Assembly (NCBI RefSeq): GCF_037126285.1
Contig: NZ_CP147012.1
Span: 5,196,001 to 5,260,000, forward strand
Direction of reading: 5' to 3'
Source of the DNA: Bernardetia sp. MNP-M8
GTDB taxonomy: Bacteria; Bacteroidota; Bacteroidia; Cytophagales; Bernardetiaceae
Length of the DNA stretch: 64,000 nucleotides
Shown piece by piece: positions 44,336 to 53,340 of the stretch; the stretch's first letter is position 1, and each line of letters starts with the position of its first letter. A model generated the notes under the pieces. That model was not told where the DNA came from. It made no database searches and saw nothing but the letters and a program-made list of their open reading frames with translations. The translations under genes were made by a program, and so were the position numbers.

Positions 44336-45436
44336 ATGACTGATTTCTTACTCTCATTATTAAAATGGTTTCTGATTACTCCTGTACTTTTTTGTATAGT
44401 TGGAACGGTTTGTAGTTTTATTAAATATGAGGCTTGGTGGGTACGTGGTTTTGACTTTCCTCGTATTCAAATGCTTGTTCTCATCCTCTTTTCAGCTTGC
44501 TTAGTATATTTTTTTAATGAATATCCAATTGTTCGTTACGTTTTGTGGGCAAGTCTTTTTATTGCTCTTTGTTTTCATTGCTGGGTAATATTTCCTTATT
44601 CTCCAATAGCTTCAAAAAACGTAAAAAATGCAGAAAATGTAACAGAAAAAACACTCAAAGTAAGTATTTTGGTTTCCAATGTATTGATGTATAATAGAGA
44701 AACAAACAAACTAAAAGTTCTTATAGAAAGAGAAAATCCAGATATTGTTTTTATGGTAGAAACTGACCATTGGTGGGCAGACCAAATGGAATATTTGAAA
44801 AAAAAATATCCTTATCATCTCTTAAAACCTATTGATAATACCTATGGACTTTTATTTTATTCTAAAAAAGAACCTACCAAATTAAATTTTAATTATTATG
44901 TTCAAGATGATGTCCCTTCTATTGTGGCGACTTTTAAATTAGATAAAAACAGCGAAGAAACTTTTGATTTTTATGGAATTCATCCACGTCCTCCAGCACC
45001 AAAAGAAGCAAAGACATCTATTCCTCGTGATGCAGAACTAGTTATGGTAGGAAAAGAAATTGAGAAAAAAGACAACCCTACCATTGTAGCAGGAGATTTT
45101 AATGATGTAGCTTGGTCGCATACCTCACGTCTTTTTAGAAGATTAGGAAATTTACTTGACCCACGAATTGGAAGAGGAATGTATAGCACTTTTCATGCTG
45201 ATTACGCTATCTTGCGTTGGCCTCTTGACCATGTTTTTCATTCTGATGAGTTTCAAATTATTGAAATAAAAAAACTAGAACATGTTGGTTCTGATCATTT
45301 TCCTATTTTTATAAATCTAGCCTACATTCCACAAGAAAAACATACCCAAGAAGAACCAGAAGTAGAAAAAGACGATGAAGAAGAAGCAAAAAAAAAGCTC
45401 GAAAAGGCGCATTTAGATGATACAAGTTCTTTATAA
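44336..45436 (+). CDS. Membrane-anchored endonuclease/exonuclease/phosphatase-family protein
   Basis: The 366-residue protein has three N-terminal membrane segments (about 5-28, 44-62, 68-88), then an EEP catalytic domain: LVSNVLMYNRET, NPDIVFMVET, VAGDFNDVAWS (catalytic D/N) and VGSDHFPIFI (catalytic D-H). The C-terminal tail is acidic (EEPEVEKDDEEEAKKK). It probably hydrolyses phosphodiesters or phosphomonoesters at the outer face of the inner membrane; substrate unknown. It converges with the following gene (10 bp gap). Confidence 0.88.
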   Translation: MTDFLLSLLKWFLITPVLFCIVGTVCSFIKYEAWWVRGFDFPRIQMLVLILFSACLVYFFNEYPIVRYVLWASLFIALCFHCWVIFPYSPIASKNVKNAENVTEKTLKVSILVSNVLMYNRETNKLKVLIERENPDIVFMVETDHWWADQMEYLKKKYPYHLLKPIDNTYGLLFYSKKEPTKLNFNYYVQDDVPSIVATFKLDKNSEETFDFYGIHPRPPAPKEAKTSIPRDAELVMVGKEIEKKDNPTIVAGDFNDVAWSHTSRLFRRLGNLLDPRIGRGMYSTFHADYAILRWPLDHVFHSDEFQIIEIKKLEHVGSDHFPIFINLAYIPQEKHTQEEPEVEKDDEEEAKKKLEKAHLDDTSSL

Positions 45437-45446
45437 ACTTAATTAT

Positions 45447-46307
45447 TTAATTCTCAATTTCTTTTACTTCACAAATACATCTAAAACCTAACCAAGAAGT
45501 AGGATAACGATAACGAATGCGCTCATTAATTGTACTTTGAAGAGGCACATGAATCCAAGAACCACCTTTTGCAATACCTTCTTCTTCTATCATTTCAGCT
45601 ACATTTCCAATCGTGTGATGAAGCCCTAGAAGTGTCGTAGGTTCTGCATAAGCATAAGCAGTTGGAGGAATTTGAGTAGAATCTCCTCTTTTTTTATTGA
45701 GAACTTGACTCAAATTGAAGATAGAAGGAGAAATAATGGAAGTATCAAATCCATATTTCAAATTTTCTTGATTCAATGTATCAATAAAAGATAAAGCAGA
45801 TTTTTCCCATTCTTTTTCAGTAGGCAAACGGTATTCAAAACGATATTTTTTTTCTCTTGTACTCACAAAATTCTGTGTTGCTATTTCACTTCTCCACTTA
45901 CAATAATTTTTAGCTTGCTGATGCGAAACTCCCACAACAGGCAAAAAACGATACCCTTCATATTCAAGATAACCCAGTGAAAGCGAAAGTTTGACAGAGT
46001 CTAAAAAAGGAACTTCTTTATCCATCCAAACGCCATTAGTAGGAATCTGGTTTTGATAATATTGATAGGAAGAATCCTCTCCCATATAATGCAAGTATTC
46101 CAAATAAGACAGATTTACAACTTCCGTTTTGTCCATAAACAAATTATCAATTATCCAAACTGTGTTGGGAGGAGTGGGAAGACTTGGCTTTTCAGCAAGA
46201 TGACTTTTGACTTTTTGATTCACTTGCTTTTGCCAAGCTCTATAAGGAGAAGAACAAGCAAAAACAGAAAACAGAAAAATGAATAAAGCTAGTTTTTTGA
46301 TAGACAT
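45447..46307 (-). CDS. SUMF1 (formylglycine-generating-like) domain lipoprotein
   Basis: The 286-residue protein has a lipobox (LFIFLFSVFACSS, lipidated Cys18), so it is membrane-anchored in the envelope. A SUMF1/FGE-like fold follows: MDKTEVVNLSYLEYL, VVGVSHQQAKNYCKWRS, YRLPTEKEWEKSA, GNVAEMIEEEGIAKGGSW and GFRCICEV. The two copper-binding cysteines of true FGEs were not identified, so enzymatic activity is uncertain; many such proteins in Bacteroidota are structural, for example in gliding (GldJ/GldK). No sulfatase is nearby. Confidence 0.78.
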   Translation of the reverse strand: MSIKKLALFIFLFSVFACSSPYRAWQKQVNQKVKSHLAEKPSLPTPPNTVWIIDNLFMDKTEVVNLSYLEYLHYMGEDSSYQYYQNQIPTNGVWMDKEVPFLDSVKLSLSLGYLEYEGYRFLPVVGVSHQQAKNYCKWRSEIATQNFVSTREKKYRFEYRLPTEKEWEKSALSFIDTLNQENLKYGFDTSIISPSIFNLSQVLNKKRGDSTQIPPTAYAYAEPTTLLGLHHTIGNVAEMIEEEGIAKGGSWIHVPLQSTINERIRYRYPTSWLGFRCICEVKEIEN

Positions 46308-46427
46308 GAGTCGTTTTTTATAATTTTTATAGGCTAATAAGAAATAAGAACGAAATAAAGCGTTTATAATTATCTTATTCTTGCTGTAACCAATTAAATT
46401 TTTCGTCTTTCCAAAAAATCAATTCTG

Positions 46428-47066
46428 TCAAATTATCACAGTAGGTGTTTCTGCATTAATTATTTCTCCATTACTCAATTCTAGCTCTATGCGAAACTTG
46501 ACTCCTCTGTACCACTTTTGTAAAGTAAATTTTATGTTAAACTCTAACTCCAAAGGAAAATTATTATCGATAAACCTTTCTCTAGTAACTTCTGATTGCA
46601 CAAACTCTGTTTTATCCTCATCTTGAGTACGAAAAGGTAAGTCAAAATATGAATTAACTAAACTACCTGCTTCAGTATCTCTATGTAGATCATATACAGT
46701 ATATATTTTAATTGATTTTGGATAAACCTCTCTTAAATATAAAGTAGACTCACTACAATCTAAAGCGTATCCATATGAGAAAAGTGAAAATGATTTATTT
46801 CTGTTTTGATAATAAGCTATTTTACGAGTTTGAAATTTTATAGTAAAACCTTTGTACTTTGTAGTTTCAATTCTAATACTATCCATAAGTTCTTTATCAA
46901 ATGGAGCTTCGCTATTTCTTGCTATATGTTTTACCTCTAAAACATCAACAATAGCTACTGGACTATTTGTAGTTGGCTCACAAGTACCATAACTTATAGA
47001 ACAGCTATATAAACTGAATAAAATTCCGATAAAAAAAAGCAAAAGCACTTTTGTAAAGATTCTCAT
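46428..47066 (-). CDS. Hypothetical lipoprotein
   Basis: The 212-residue protein has a signal peptide and lipobox (LLFFIGILFSLYSCS, Cys22). The mature part has SYGTCEPTTN, VAIVDVLEVKHI and a beta-rich body ending KFRIELELSNGEIINAET. It resembles a family of Bacteroidota lipoproteins, but I could not name one with certainty. It is 120 bp upstream on the minus strand of the SUMF1 gene; possibly co-transcribed. Confidence 0.6.
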   Translation of the reverse strand: MRIFTKVLLLFFIGILFSLYSCSISYGTCEPTTNSPVAIVDVLEVKHIARNSEAPFDKELMDSIRIETTKYKGFTIKFQTRKIAYYQNRNKSFSLFSYGYALDCSESTLYLREVYPKSIKIYTVYDLHRDTEAGSLVNSYFDLPFRTQDEDKTEFVQSEVTRERFIDNNFPLELEFNIKFTLQKWYRGVKFRIELELSNGEIINAETPTVII

Positions 47067-47290
47067 TTTTTAGGTCTAATAAATTCAAAGAAAAATATAA
47101 TTTTTCATAATACGGAGAAAGATTAACAAATGCGACATGTTTTTTATGATTTTTTCAAAAAAAGTAATTTTAATCTAAAAAATAATTCTTTAAACAATCT
47201 TAAAATAAAGCTCTTACTCAATCGTCTTTCTTCAAAACTCGCTTTATTTGTATAATTGTCTAAAAATAAAATTCAACTTTTTTTAAACGT

Positions 47291-49873
47291 ATGTCAAAAA
47301 TTACTTTTTATACAGCTTTTATAGCTCTGTTTTTTATATTCCACTTTTCCAATTCTATTTTTGCTCAAATAAATCCTCTTTCAGCAGGCGAAGCACTTCA
47401 AAAAATAGAACACCTTCAAACAACTGGTAGCATTCTCTACATTGCAGCCCATCCAGATGATGAAAATACACGACTTATAACTCATTTTGCACAGGAAAAA
47501 GGCTATCGAACAGCTTATCTTTCTCTCACTCGTGGTGATGGTGGACAAAATTTGATTGGCGAACAAGTAAGAGAAGGACTTGGAATTATTCGTACAAACG
47601 AGCTTTTAGCAGCCCGAAATACAGATGGAGGAACACAATTTTTTTCTCGTGCAAATGATTTTGGTTATTCCAAAACACCTGAAGAAACGTTCAATATTTG
47701 GGATAAAAAACAAGTGTTAGCAGATGCTGTTTGGGCAATTCGAAAATTTAGACCTGATATTCTCATTACTCGTTTTTCGCCTACTTTAGGGGGAACACAC
47801 GGACATCATACAGCTTCGGCACAGATTGCAATGGAGGCTTATGATGCAGCAGCAGACCCAAAACAATTTCCAGAACAGTTGAAATATGTAGAGGTTTGGC
47901 AAGCAAAACGCATTTTTTGGAATACTTCTTCTTGGTTTTTTAGTAGAAATGGAATGGAAATGAGCAAAGATAGCACAATGACTATCGAAATTGGTGGCTA
48001 TGATGCTGTTTTAGGAAAATCATATAATGAAATTGCAGCGCAGAGTCGTTCACAACACAAAAGTCAAGGTTTTGGAAGTGCTGGTTTTAGAGGTCAGCAA
48101 ACTGAATATTTACAGATTTTGAAGGGTGATTTACCAGAAAAAAATGCTTTTAAAGGAGTTACAACAGATTGGAGTAGAATCAAAGGAAGTGAGAAATTTG
48201 TGACTTTAATTCAAAAGTTAAAAAAAGAATACAATCCAGCAAAACCACAAAATTCATTCAATTTGGTTATCGAAGCCTATAAAGAAGTAAATAAATTAGA
48301 AAAAAATCCGATTACAGAAAATGCAAAGAAAATTCTTACAGAGCTTATTTTCACAACAGGGGGACTTTTTGCAGAAGCTATTACAGATAATTCGCAAGTA
48401 GCAAATGGAGATTCTTTGAAAATGGAATTGAATTTTATTAAACGTTTTGATGTCCCTATTGAAGTTACGACAGTAATGTTACTTACTGAAAATCTACAAG
48501 GAAAAACTGATTTACAGCCATTTCATTTTAATGCCTATAATACGTCTATCAAAACGAATGAACTCAATACTTTTTCTAAAACAATTCAAGTAGAAAATAT
48601 AAAAAATTCGAATCCATATTGGCTCAATGAAAATCAAACAACAGGAATGTATTCAGTTGATAATCAAGAGTTAAGAGGTTTACCAAGCAACCCTGCAAAT
48701 CTTAAATTAAGTGTTACTTTAAAAGTAGAAAATCAAGAATTGAGTTTTGATTTGCCTATTCAACATAAATATACTGACCCAGTAAAAGGAGAAAAATATG
48801 CACCTTTGTTAGTTGTACCAAAAGTTACAGCTCGTTTTTTAGATGATGTGATAATTTTTGCAGACAATAAACCTAAAAAAGTGAAGCTAGAATTACTTTC
48901 AAATACTGATAACTCTGTTTTTGGAAAAATAAATATCGTTTCAGAAAAACAAAGTCCACAAGCAGTAGAAGCAAAGCAAATTTATTTTACGCCTTCCCCT
49001 TCAAATGCAGATTTTTCTTTTACCAAAAAAGGAGAAACTAAAATCATAGAAATTGAAATTACTCCTCCTACAACAAATCAAAATAATGCGTTTTTAGTAG
49101 AATTAAATTATAATGAGGAAGAAGGAAAAATAAGTAAAACCGAATTTGCTAAATCAATGGAAAAAATTGATTATGACCATATTCCCTATCAAGCGATGTT
49201 TCCGAATGCAAAAGTTCGTTTGATGCGTGCCGAATTAGAGAAAAAAGGAGAACGAATAGGTTATATTTTAGGTGCTGGTGATTATGTACCAAAGGCATTA
49301 GAACAAATTGGTTATCAAGTAGATATTATTGAAGCCAAAAATTTGGGAACAACCGATTTATCCGTCTATGATGCTGTCTTGACAGGAATTCGTGCTTTTA
49401 ATATTCAAGAAGAATTAGCTATTTATCTTCCAAAACTACACAAATATGTAGAAGACGGAGGAAACTTGATTGTTCAATACAATACATCTCACAGATTGGT
49501 AAGCAACGAAATTGGAGTTTATCCGTTTCATATTTCTAGAGAGCGAGTAACTCAAGAAGATGCTCCAGTAGTTTTCGAACTTCCTAACCATCCCGTTTTG
49601 AATACTCCAAACAAGATTACTCCTTTAGACTTTGAAGGCTGGACACAAGAACGAGGACTTTATTTTGCTGATACGTGGGACGAACATTTTGAAGCTCCAA
49701 TTAGTAGTTTTGATACAGGAGAAGAAGCTCAAAAAGGAAGTATTTTGATTGCTAAATACGGAAAAGGAAATTTTGCTTATACAGGAATTTCTTGGTTTAG
49801 ACAACTTCCAGAAGGTGTAACAGGTGCTTATCGTTTACTTGTTAATCTAATTTCTTTAGAAGAAAATAAGTAA
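47291..49873 (+). CDS. Exported PIG-L family deacetylase with C-terminal GATase-like domain
   Basis: The 860-residue protein has a signal peptide (FYTAFIALFFIFHFSNSIFA). The LmbE/PIG-L domain (about 38-250) shows IAAHPDDENTRLITHF (zinc-binding AHPDDE), TRGDGGQN and GTHGHHTASAQIA (zinc His). It would deacetylate an N-acetyl sugar in the periplasm. The middle region is beta-sandwich-like. The last 200 residues (IGYILGAGDYVPKALEQIGY ... LVQYNTSHR ... YTGISWFRQL) resemble a ThuA/glutamine-amidotransferase-like fold, possibly a sugar-binding module. This three-part plan is common in Bacteroidota. Confidence 0.88.
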   Translation: MSKITFYTAFIALFFIFHFSNSIFAQINPLSAGEALQKIEHLQTTGSILYIAAHPDDENTRLITHFAQEKGYRTAYLSLTRGDGGQNLIGEQVREGLGIIRTNELLAARNTDGGTQFFSRANDFGYSKTPEETFNIWDKKQVLADAVWAIRKFRPDILITRFSPTLGGTHGHHTASAQIAMEAYDAAADPKQFPEQLKYVEVWQAKRIFWNTSSWFFSRNGMEMSKDSTMTIEIGGYDAVLGKSYNEIAAQSRSQHKSQGFGSAGFRGQQTEYLQILKGDLPEKNAFKGVTTDWSRIKGSEKFVTLIQKLKKEYNPAKPQNSFNLVIEAYKEVNKLEKNPITENAKKILTELIFTTGGLFAEAITDNSQVANGDSLKMELNFIKRFDVPIEVTTVMLLTENLQGKTDLQPFHFNAYNTSIKTNELNTFSKTIQVENIKNSNPYWLNENQTTGMYSVDNQELRGLPSNPANLKLSVTLKVENQELSFDLPIQHKYTDPVKGEKYAPLLVVPKVTARFLDDVIIFADNKPKKVKLELLSNTDNSVFGKINIVSEKQSPQAVEAKQIYFTPSPSNADFSFTKKGETKIIEIEITPPTTNQNNAFLVELNYNEEEGKISKTEFAKSMEKIDYDHIPYQAMFPNAKVRLMRAELEKKGERIGYILGAGDYVPKALEQIGYQVDIIEAKNLGTTDLSVYDAVLTGIRAFNIQEELAIYLPKLHKYVEDGGNLIVQYNTSHRLVSNEIGVYPFHISRERVTQEDAPVVFELPNHPVLNTPNKITPLDFEGWTQERGLYFADTWDEHFEAPISSFDTGEEAQKGSILIAKYGKGNFAYTGISWFRQLPEGVTGAYRLLVNLISLEENK

Positions 49874-49998
49874 TTATTGATAGTTTCTGTTGCTTCCTGC
49901 TAAGAAAAATAGTATTTTTATCAAGCATTTATCAAAAAAAATTATTTTATTGGTGGTGTCGCTATGCTAAAACAGCAACAATGGCAGTCATCACCCAT

Positions 49999-50023
49999 AA
50001 TTTTTAATTCGTAATTCGTAATT
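49999..50023. repeat. ATTCGTA heptamer repeat, copy 2
   Basis: 25 bp identical to 40627-40651, ending 6 bp before the ATG of the muramidase-like gene. Confidence 0.8.
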
Positions 50024-50029
50024 CTTCCT

Positions 50030-50662
50030 ATGCGTTTATTTCTCAAAATATTTATTGCTGTTATTATTGTTCATCTTGTATGGAATTTTCGTTCTTGTTC
50101 GTATAGCGCACTCAAGCCTATTTTTTCAGAACGTGCCAAAATGAATGCAGTTATGAAAGTAGAACGGAATTATGGAGCAGAAATAGAACGTATTTGTGAA
50201 GAATTGGAAGCTCCTTCTGAATATTTTAAGGCATTGGTTTTACTAGAATGCTCAGCCCAAAATCCTCCTCAAAGTCGTTATGAACCCAATGTTTTTGAAA
50301 AATTGAAAGCTGTAAAGGAAGGAAGAAGAAAAAAGTACGGAAATTTGACTCAACAAGATTTAGAACGTTATTCTACTCAAGAACTAACTATGTTGGCTAC
50401 TTCTTGGGGAGCTTTGCAAATTATGGGATACCATGTGGTAAAAGAAGGTTTGACTATTGATGATTTGAATGGAGAAAAAGGACTTCAAATTGCTATTCAA
50501 TGGTGTATCGCCAATTATGGAAAATATCTTGAAAAAGGAGATTACAAAAATGCCTTTCATATTCATAACACAGGAAAAGAACATCCTATTTTTTGGCAAG
50601 CTACCACGTATGACCCACTTTATGTAGATAAAGGACTAATTTATATCGCTTCATTGGAATAA
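50030..50662 (+). CDS. Probable muramidase-like exported protein
   Basis: The 210-residue protein has an N-terminal hydrophobic segment (LFLKIFIAVIIVHLVW) acting as signal or anchor. The core carries KALVLLECSAQNPPQSRYEP, where the glutamate is in the place of the catalytic acid, and TSWGALQIMGYHVV, the SWGxxQIMG motif of N-acetylmuramidase-like lysozymes. It should cut peptidoglycan in the periplasm. The fit to the family is by motif only. A bidirectional terminator separates it from convergent folA. Confidence 0.7.
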   Translation: MRLFLKIFIAVIIVHLVWNFRSCSYSALKPIFSERAKMNAVMKVERNYGAEIERICEELEAPSEYFKALVLLECSAQNPPQSRYEPNVFEKLKAVKEGRRKKYGNLTQQDLERYSTQELTMLATSWGALQIMGYHVVKEGLTIDDLNGEKGLQIAIQWCIANYGKYLEKGDYKNAFHIHNTGKEHPIFWQATTYDPLYVDKGLIYIASLE

Positions 50663-50668
50663 AGATAT

Positions 50669-50707
50669 AAAAAACTAGCTCAAGCGTCGACACTTGAGCT
50701 AGTTTTT
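50669..50707. terminator. Shared terminator between the muramidase gene and folA
   Basis: AAAAACTAGCTCAAG and CTTGAGCTAGTTTTT are perfect 15-bp complements around CGTCGACA, between convergent genes. Confidence 0.92.
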
Positions 50708-50714
50708 TATAATC

Positions 50715-51218
50715 TTATTTCTTCTCATACAAAACGAAACTATAATCATAATCGTTTTTTTCTCCTGCTGTAAAATCATCTTTTCTGATGATATTCCATT
50801 CTGATTCATCAAACTCTGGAAAAAAAGTATCTCCTTCTATAACTGCATCAATTTCAGTTATGTACATGTGGGTAACAAGATTTTTATCTAATGCTTGTTT
50901 ATAGATTTCCCCTCCTCCGATAATAAAAAGCTCTGTTTCATTTTTCTCTTTAGCTTTCTTGATTCCTTCTTCCAATGTATTTATAGTTTGGTCTTCTTCG
51001 TATTTTGGCTCATAGTCAGACTTTCTTGTCAAGATAAGAGAGGGACGATCTACAAGCTGAATAGTAAAACTTTCATACGTTTTTCTTCCTACCAAGACAT
51101 GATGAAAAATCGTACTTTGTTTAAAAAACCGCATATCAGAAGGCATTTTCCAAGGAAGTGAACTATTTGAACCGATGACACCATTTTTTGAGCGTGCTGT
51201 GATAATACTAATTTTCAT
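50715..51218 (-). CDS. folA: Dihydrofolate reductase
   Basis: The 167-residue enzyme reduces dihydrofolate with NADPH. Signatures: MKISIITARSKNGVIGSNSS, LPWKMPSDMRFFKQST with the catalytic aspartate (D28), VLVGRKTYES, FIIGGGEIYKQAL and the C-terminal TFFPEFDESEWNI with DYSFVLYEKK. Length is normal. CAAAATTA at 51258-51265 (TAATTTTG on the minus strand) is a likely -7 box. No thymidylate synthase is adjacent. Confidence 0.97.
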   Translation of the reverse strand: MKISIITARSKNGVIGSNSSLPWKMPSDMRFFKQSTIFHHVLVGRKTYESFTIQLVDRPSLILTRKSDYEPKYEEDQTINTLEEGIKKAKEKNETELFIIGGGEIYKQALDKNLVTHMYITEIDAVIEGDTFFPEFDESEWNIIRKDDFTAGEKNDYDYSFVLYEKK

Positions 51219-51307
51219 GTGACTATTTTTACTTCTATTTTATAGATTTATTTTATCCAAAATTACTATAAAATTGAGAATTTGTTTGTCTTTTAAATCA
51301 TTTCCAC

Positions 51308-51346
51308 AAAAAAACCTTATTTGAAATCAATCAAATAAGGTTTTTT
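51308..51346. terminator. Terminator after the DUF1573 gene
   Basis: AAAAAACCTTATTTG and CAAATAAGGTTTTTT are perfect 15-bp complements around AAATCAAT. It lies 28 bp past the stop of the minus-strand DUF1573 gene. Confidence 0.88.
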
Positions 51347-51373
51347 AGAGTTTTATAAAAATGAATTCAATTA

Positions 51374-52123
51374 TTAGAATCCAGAATTTTCATTGCGAAG
51401 AACGCTGCTAGAGCCTTCTACTACTGTTCCTGTAAGTTTGATAGTAGTTGTTCCTTGTGCACGGCTGTTTGTATAGATTACGATATCGTCTTCAAAAGCT
51501 CCCGTTTGTGTTGGAGTAATCACGATTTCTAATTCTTGTGTTTCACCTGCATTTGCAGTAGCTCTTCCTGCTAATTTTACACAGTTACATTTGCTAGTTA
51601 GGTTATGAACTTGAAGTTGTTTTTTTCCATCATTTTTGAAAGAAATTTTATAAGTAACAGCTTCTCCTTTTTTGATTTTACCCAAAGCTACTGTAGTACG
51701 TTCTACTGTCATTTTTGGATCATTTGCTGGGTCACTTACTACATTTCCACGAATAGTCAAAACTTTTGTAGCTTCAGTTGCATTCGAAGTAATTGTAATT
51801 GTTTTATTGAAAGCACCTGGGCGACCTGCACTATTGTAGCTTACATCAATTTTACCAGTCTGACCTGGCATAACTGGCTCACGAGTCCAGTTAGGAGTAG
51901 TACAACCACAAGAAGCACGTACATTGCTCAAAATAATTGGTTGATTTCCTGTATTTTTGAAAGTAAATGTTTTTTCAGCTTTGTCTCCTTCTTCTACTGT
52001 TGAGAAATCAAAAGATTCTACATCAAATTGAAAAACGCCTTGCGCCATTGCGCCTGCTGATAAAAATAAGAATAAACAAAAGCTAAAAGCTAAAGATGCA
52101 AAAGAGTATTTTGTGATTTTCAT
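51374..52123 (-). CDS. Exported DUF1573 protein
   Basis: The 249-residue protein has a signal peptide (FASLAFSFCLFLFLSAGAMA) and two DUF1573 immunoglobulin-like repeats: FSTVEEGDKAEKTFTFKN and LGKIKKGEAVTYKISFKNDG. Each contains paired cysteines (RASCGCTTP and SKCNCVK). Such proteins are periplasmic in Bacteroidota; the role is unknown. CAAATTTA at 52191-52198 (minus TAAATTTG) is a likely -7 box. Confidence 0.88.
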   Translation of the reverse strand: MKITKYSFASLAFSFCLFLFLSAGAMAQGVFQFDVESFDFSTVEEGDKAEKTFTFKNTGNQPIILSNVRASCGCTTPNWTREPVMPGQTGKIDVSYNSAGRPGAFNKTITITSNATEATKVLTIRGNVVSDPANDPKMTVERTTVALGKIKKGEAVTYKISFKNDGKKQLQVHNLTSKCNCVKLAGRATANAGETQELEIVITPTQTGAFEDDIVIYTNSRAQGTTTIKLTGTVVEGSSSVLRNENSGF

Positions 52124-52324
52124 TGCTAATACGGTTTTTTTAATGATGAAAATTATGTTAATATAATTCTGATGAAAATTCTGATAATGGCAAATTTACA
52201 AAATTAGTAAATCAAAACAGATATTTTCTTCAAATTTAAGTGTTAATGAGATGTTAAACTACAATTTAATTATTGTAGCACTTTATAAAGAATGAAAATT
52301 TCGTGCCTATTTTTAAATTTAGCT

Positions 52325-53287
52325 TTAGAATCTATATTGATATGTAATTGTATTTACCCACTCTCTTGAAAGTCCATCAGGATTTGTATAACGTTTTTGC
52401 AATTGTTTTCCTAAAAGAAGTTTCAGACTTGAGCGAACTGAAAAATTATATGTTCCTCCAATAAGTCCACTCACAGCAACTCCTTTGCTATCCTCTACTT
52501 CTACTCTCTCTCCTGTTGCTGGTGATGTAATTATGTCAGGTGTAAAACGATAAATTGGCAGAATACCAACATTCATACTCCACTTTGAGAAACGAAGATT
52601 ATATTCTGCTCTAAGCATAGCATCTGTTCCTCTATCTAAAAACTGTGCAACAGGATAATGATTGGCTTTTTCAGACAGTGGATGTTCTTGCCAAATGCCC
52701 CATTTAAAGCCATTATCTATTTGATTAAAAGGATGTTGAATACCTGCTGCAAATAAAAAATTTTTATTTATAAATGCAATTCCTGCAATTACATCATAAG
52801 TACCTAAGCTAGTCTGATAATACATAGGTAAAGATAAACCTGTATCATTTTTGAAATTTGCATCGTTTGTAGGTATTTTTGCACCCAAAGTAGCGTTTAA
52901 TTGCCATTCTTTTTTCTGAATAAGTGTTCTTGTCAAACTCAAAGAAATATCTCCAACTCCTTGTGTGTTTGCCAAAGGACCTTGTACAAAAGTATAAGGA
53001 AGTTTAATTTGTGCTTGCCATCTGTCAGAAATTCCTACATTTGCCTCTGCAACATAAGAAAGAATTTTGTCATCAAATTTAGTAAGTCCGATATATTGTG
53101 TCAAACTAACAGAACGAAGACGAATATTGATTTTTTTGCTAAAAGGCTGGTCAGGGCGCATAGCTCCCATCGTACAAAAACCTGCATCACTACAACCTTG
53201 AGCAAAAACAGAAGTTGTTTGTAGAGAAAGCAGAAAACTTAAAACAAGAAGGCTAAATAATAAATTAGACGTACATATTTTTTTCAT
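52325..53287 (-). CDS. Outer-membrane beta-barrel protein
   Basis: The 320-residue protein has a signal peptide (LFSLLVLSFLLSLQTTSVFA). The mature start QGCSDAGFCTMGAMRPDQP has two cysteines. Many amphipathic strands follow (WQAQIKLPYTFVQG, WQLNATLGAKIPT, KWSMNVGILPIYRF) and the last residue is an aromatic (TYQYRF), the barrel signature. It resembles MetA-type or transporter-like barrels. Ligand unknown. It is divergent from the next gene across 53 bp, so the two may share regulation. Confidence 0.7.
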   Translation of the reverse strand: MKKICTSNLLFSLLVLSFLLSLQTTSVFAQGCSDAGFCTMGAMRPDQPFSKKINIRLRSVSLTQYIGLTKFDDKILSYVAEANVGISDRWQAQIKLPYTFVQGPLANTQGVGDISLSLTRTLIQKKEWQLNATLGAKIPTNDANFKNDTGLSLPMYYQTSLGTYDVIAGIAFINKNFLFAAGIQHPFNQIDNGFKWGIWQEHPLSEKANHYPVAQFLDRGTDAMLRAEYNLRFSKWSMNVGILPIYRFTPDIITSPATGERVEVEDSKGVAVSGLIGGTYNFSVRSSLKLLLGKQLQKRYTNPDGLSREWVNTITYQYRF

Positions 53288-53340
53288 AATTCTTTTTAGA
53301 TAACTAAGAGGTACTTTTCAAAAATTCAGATACAACTAAA

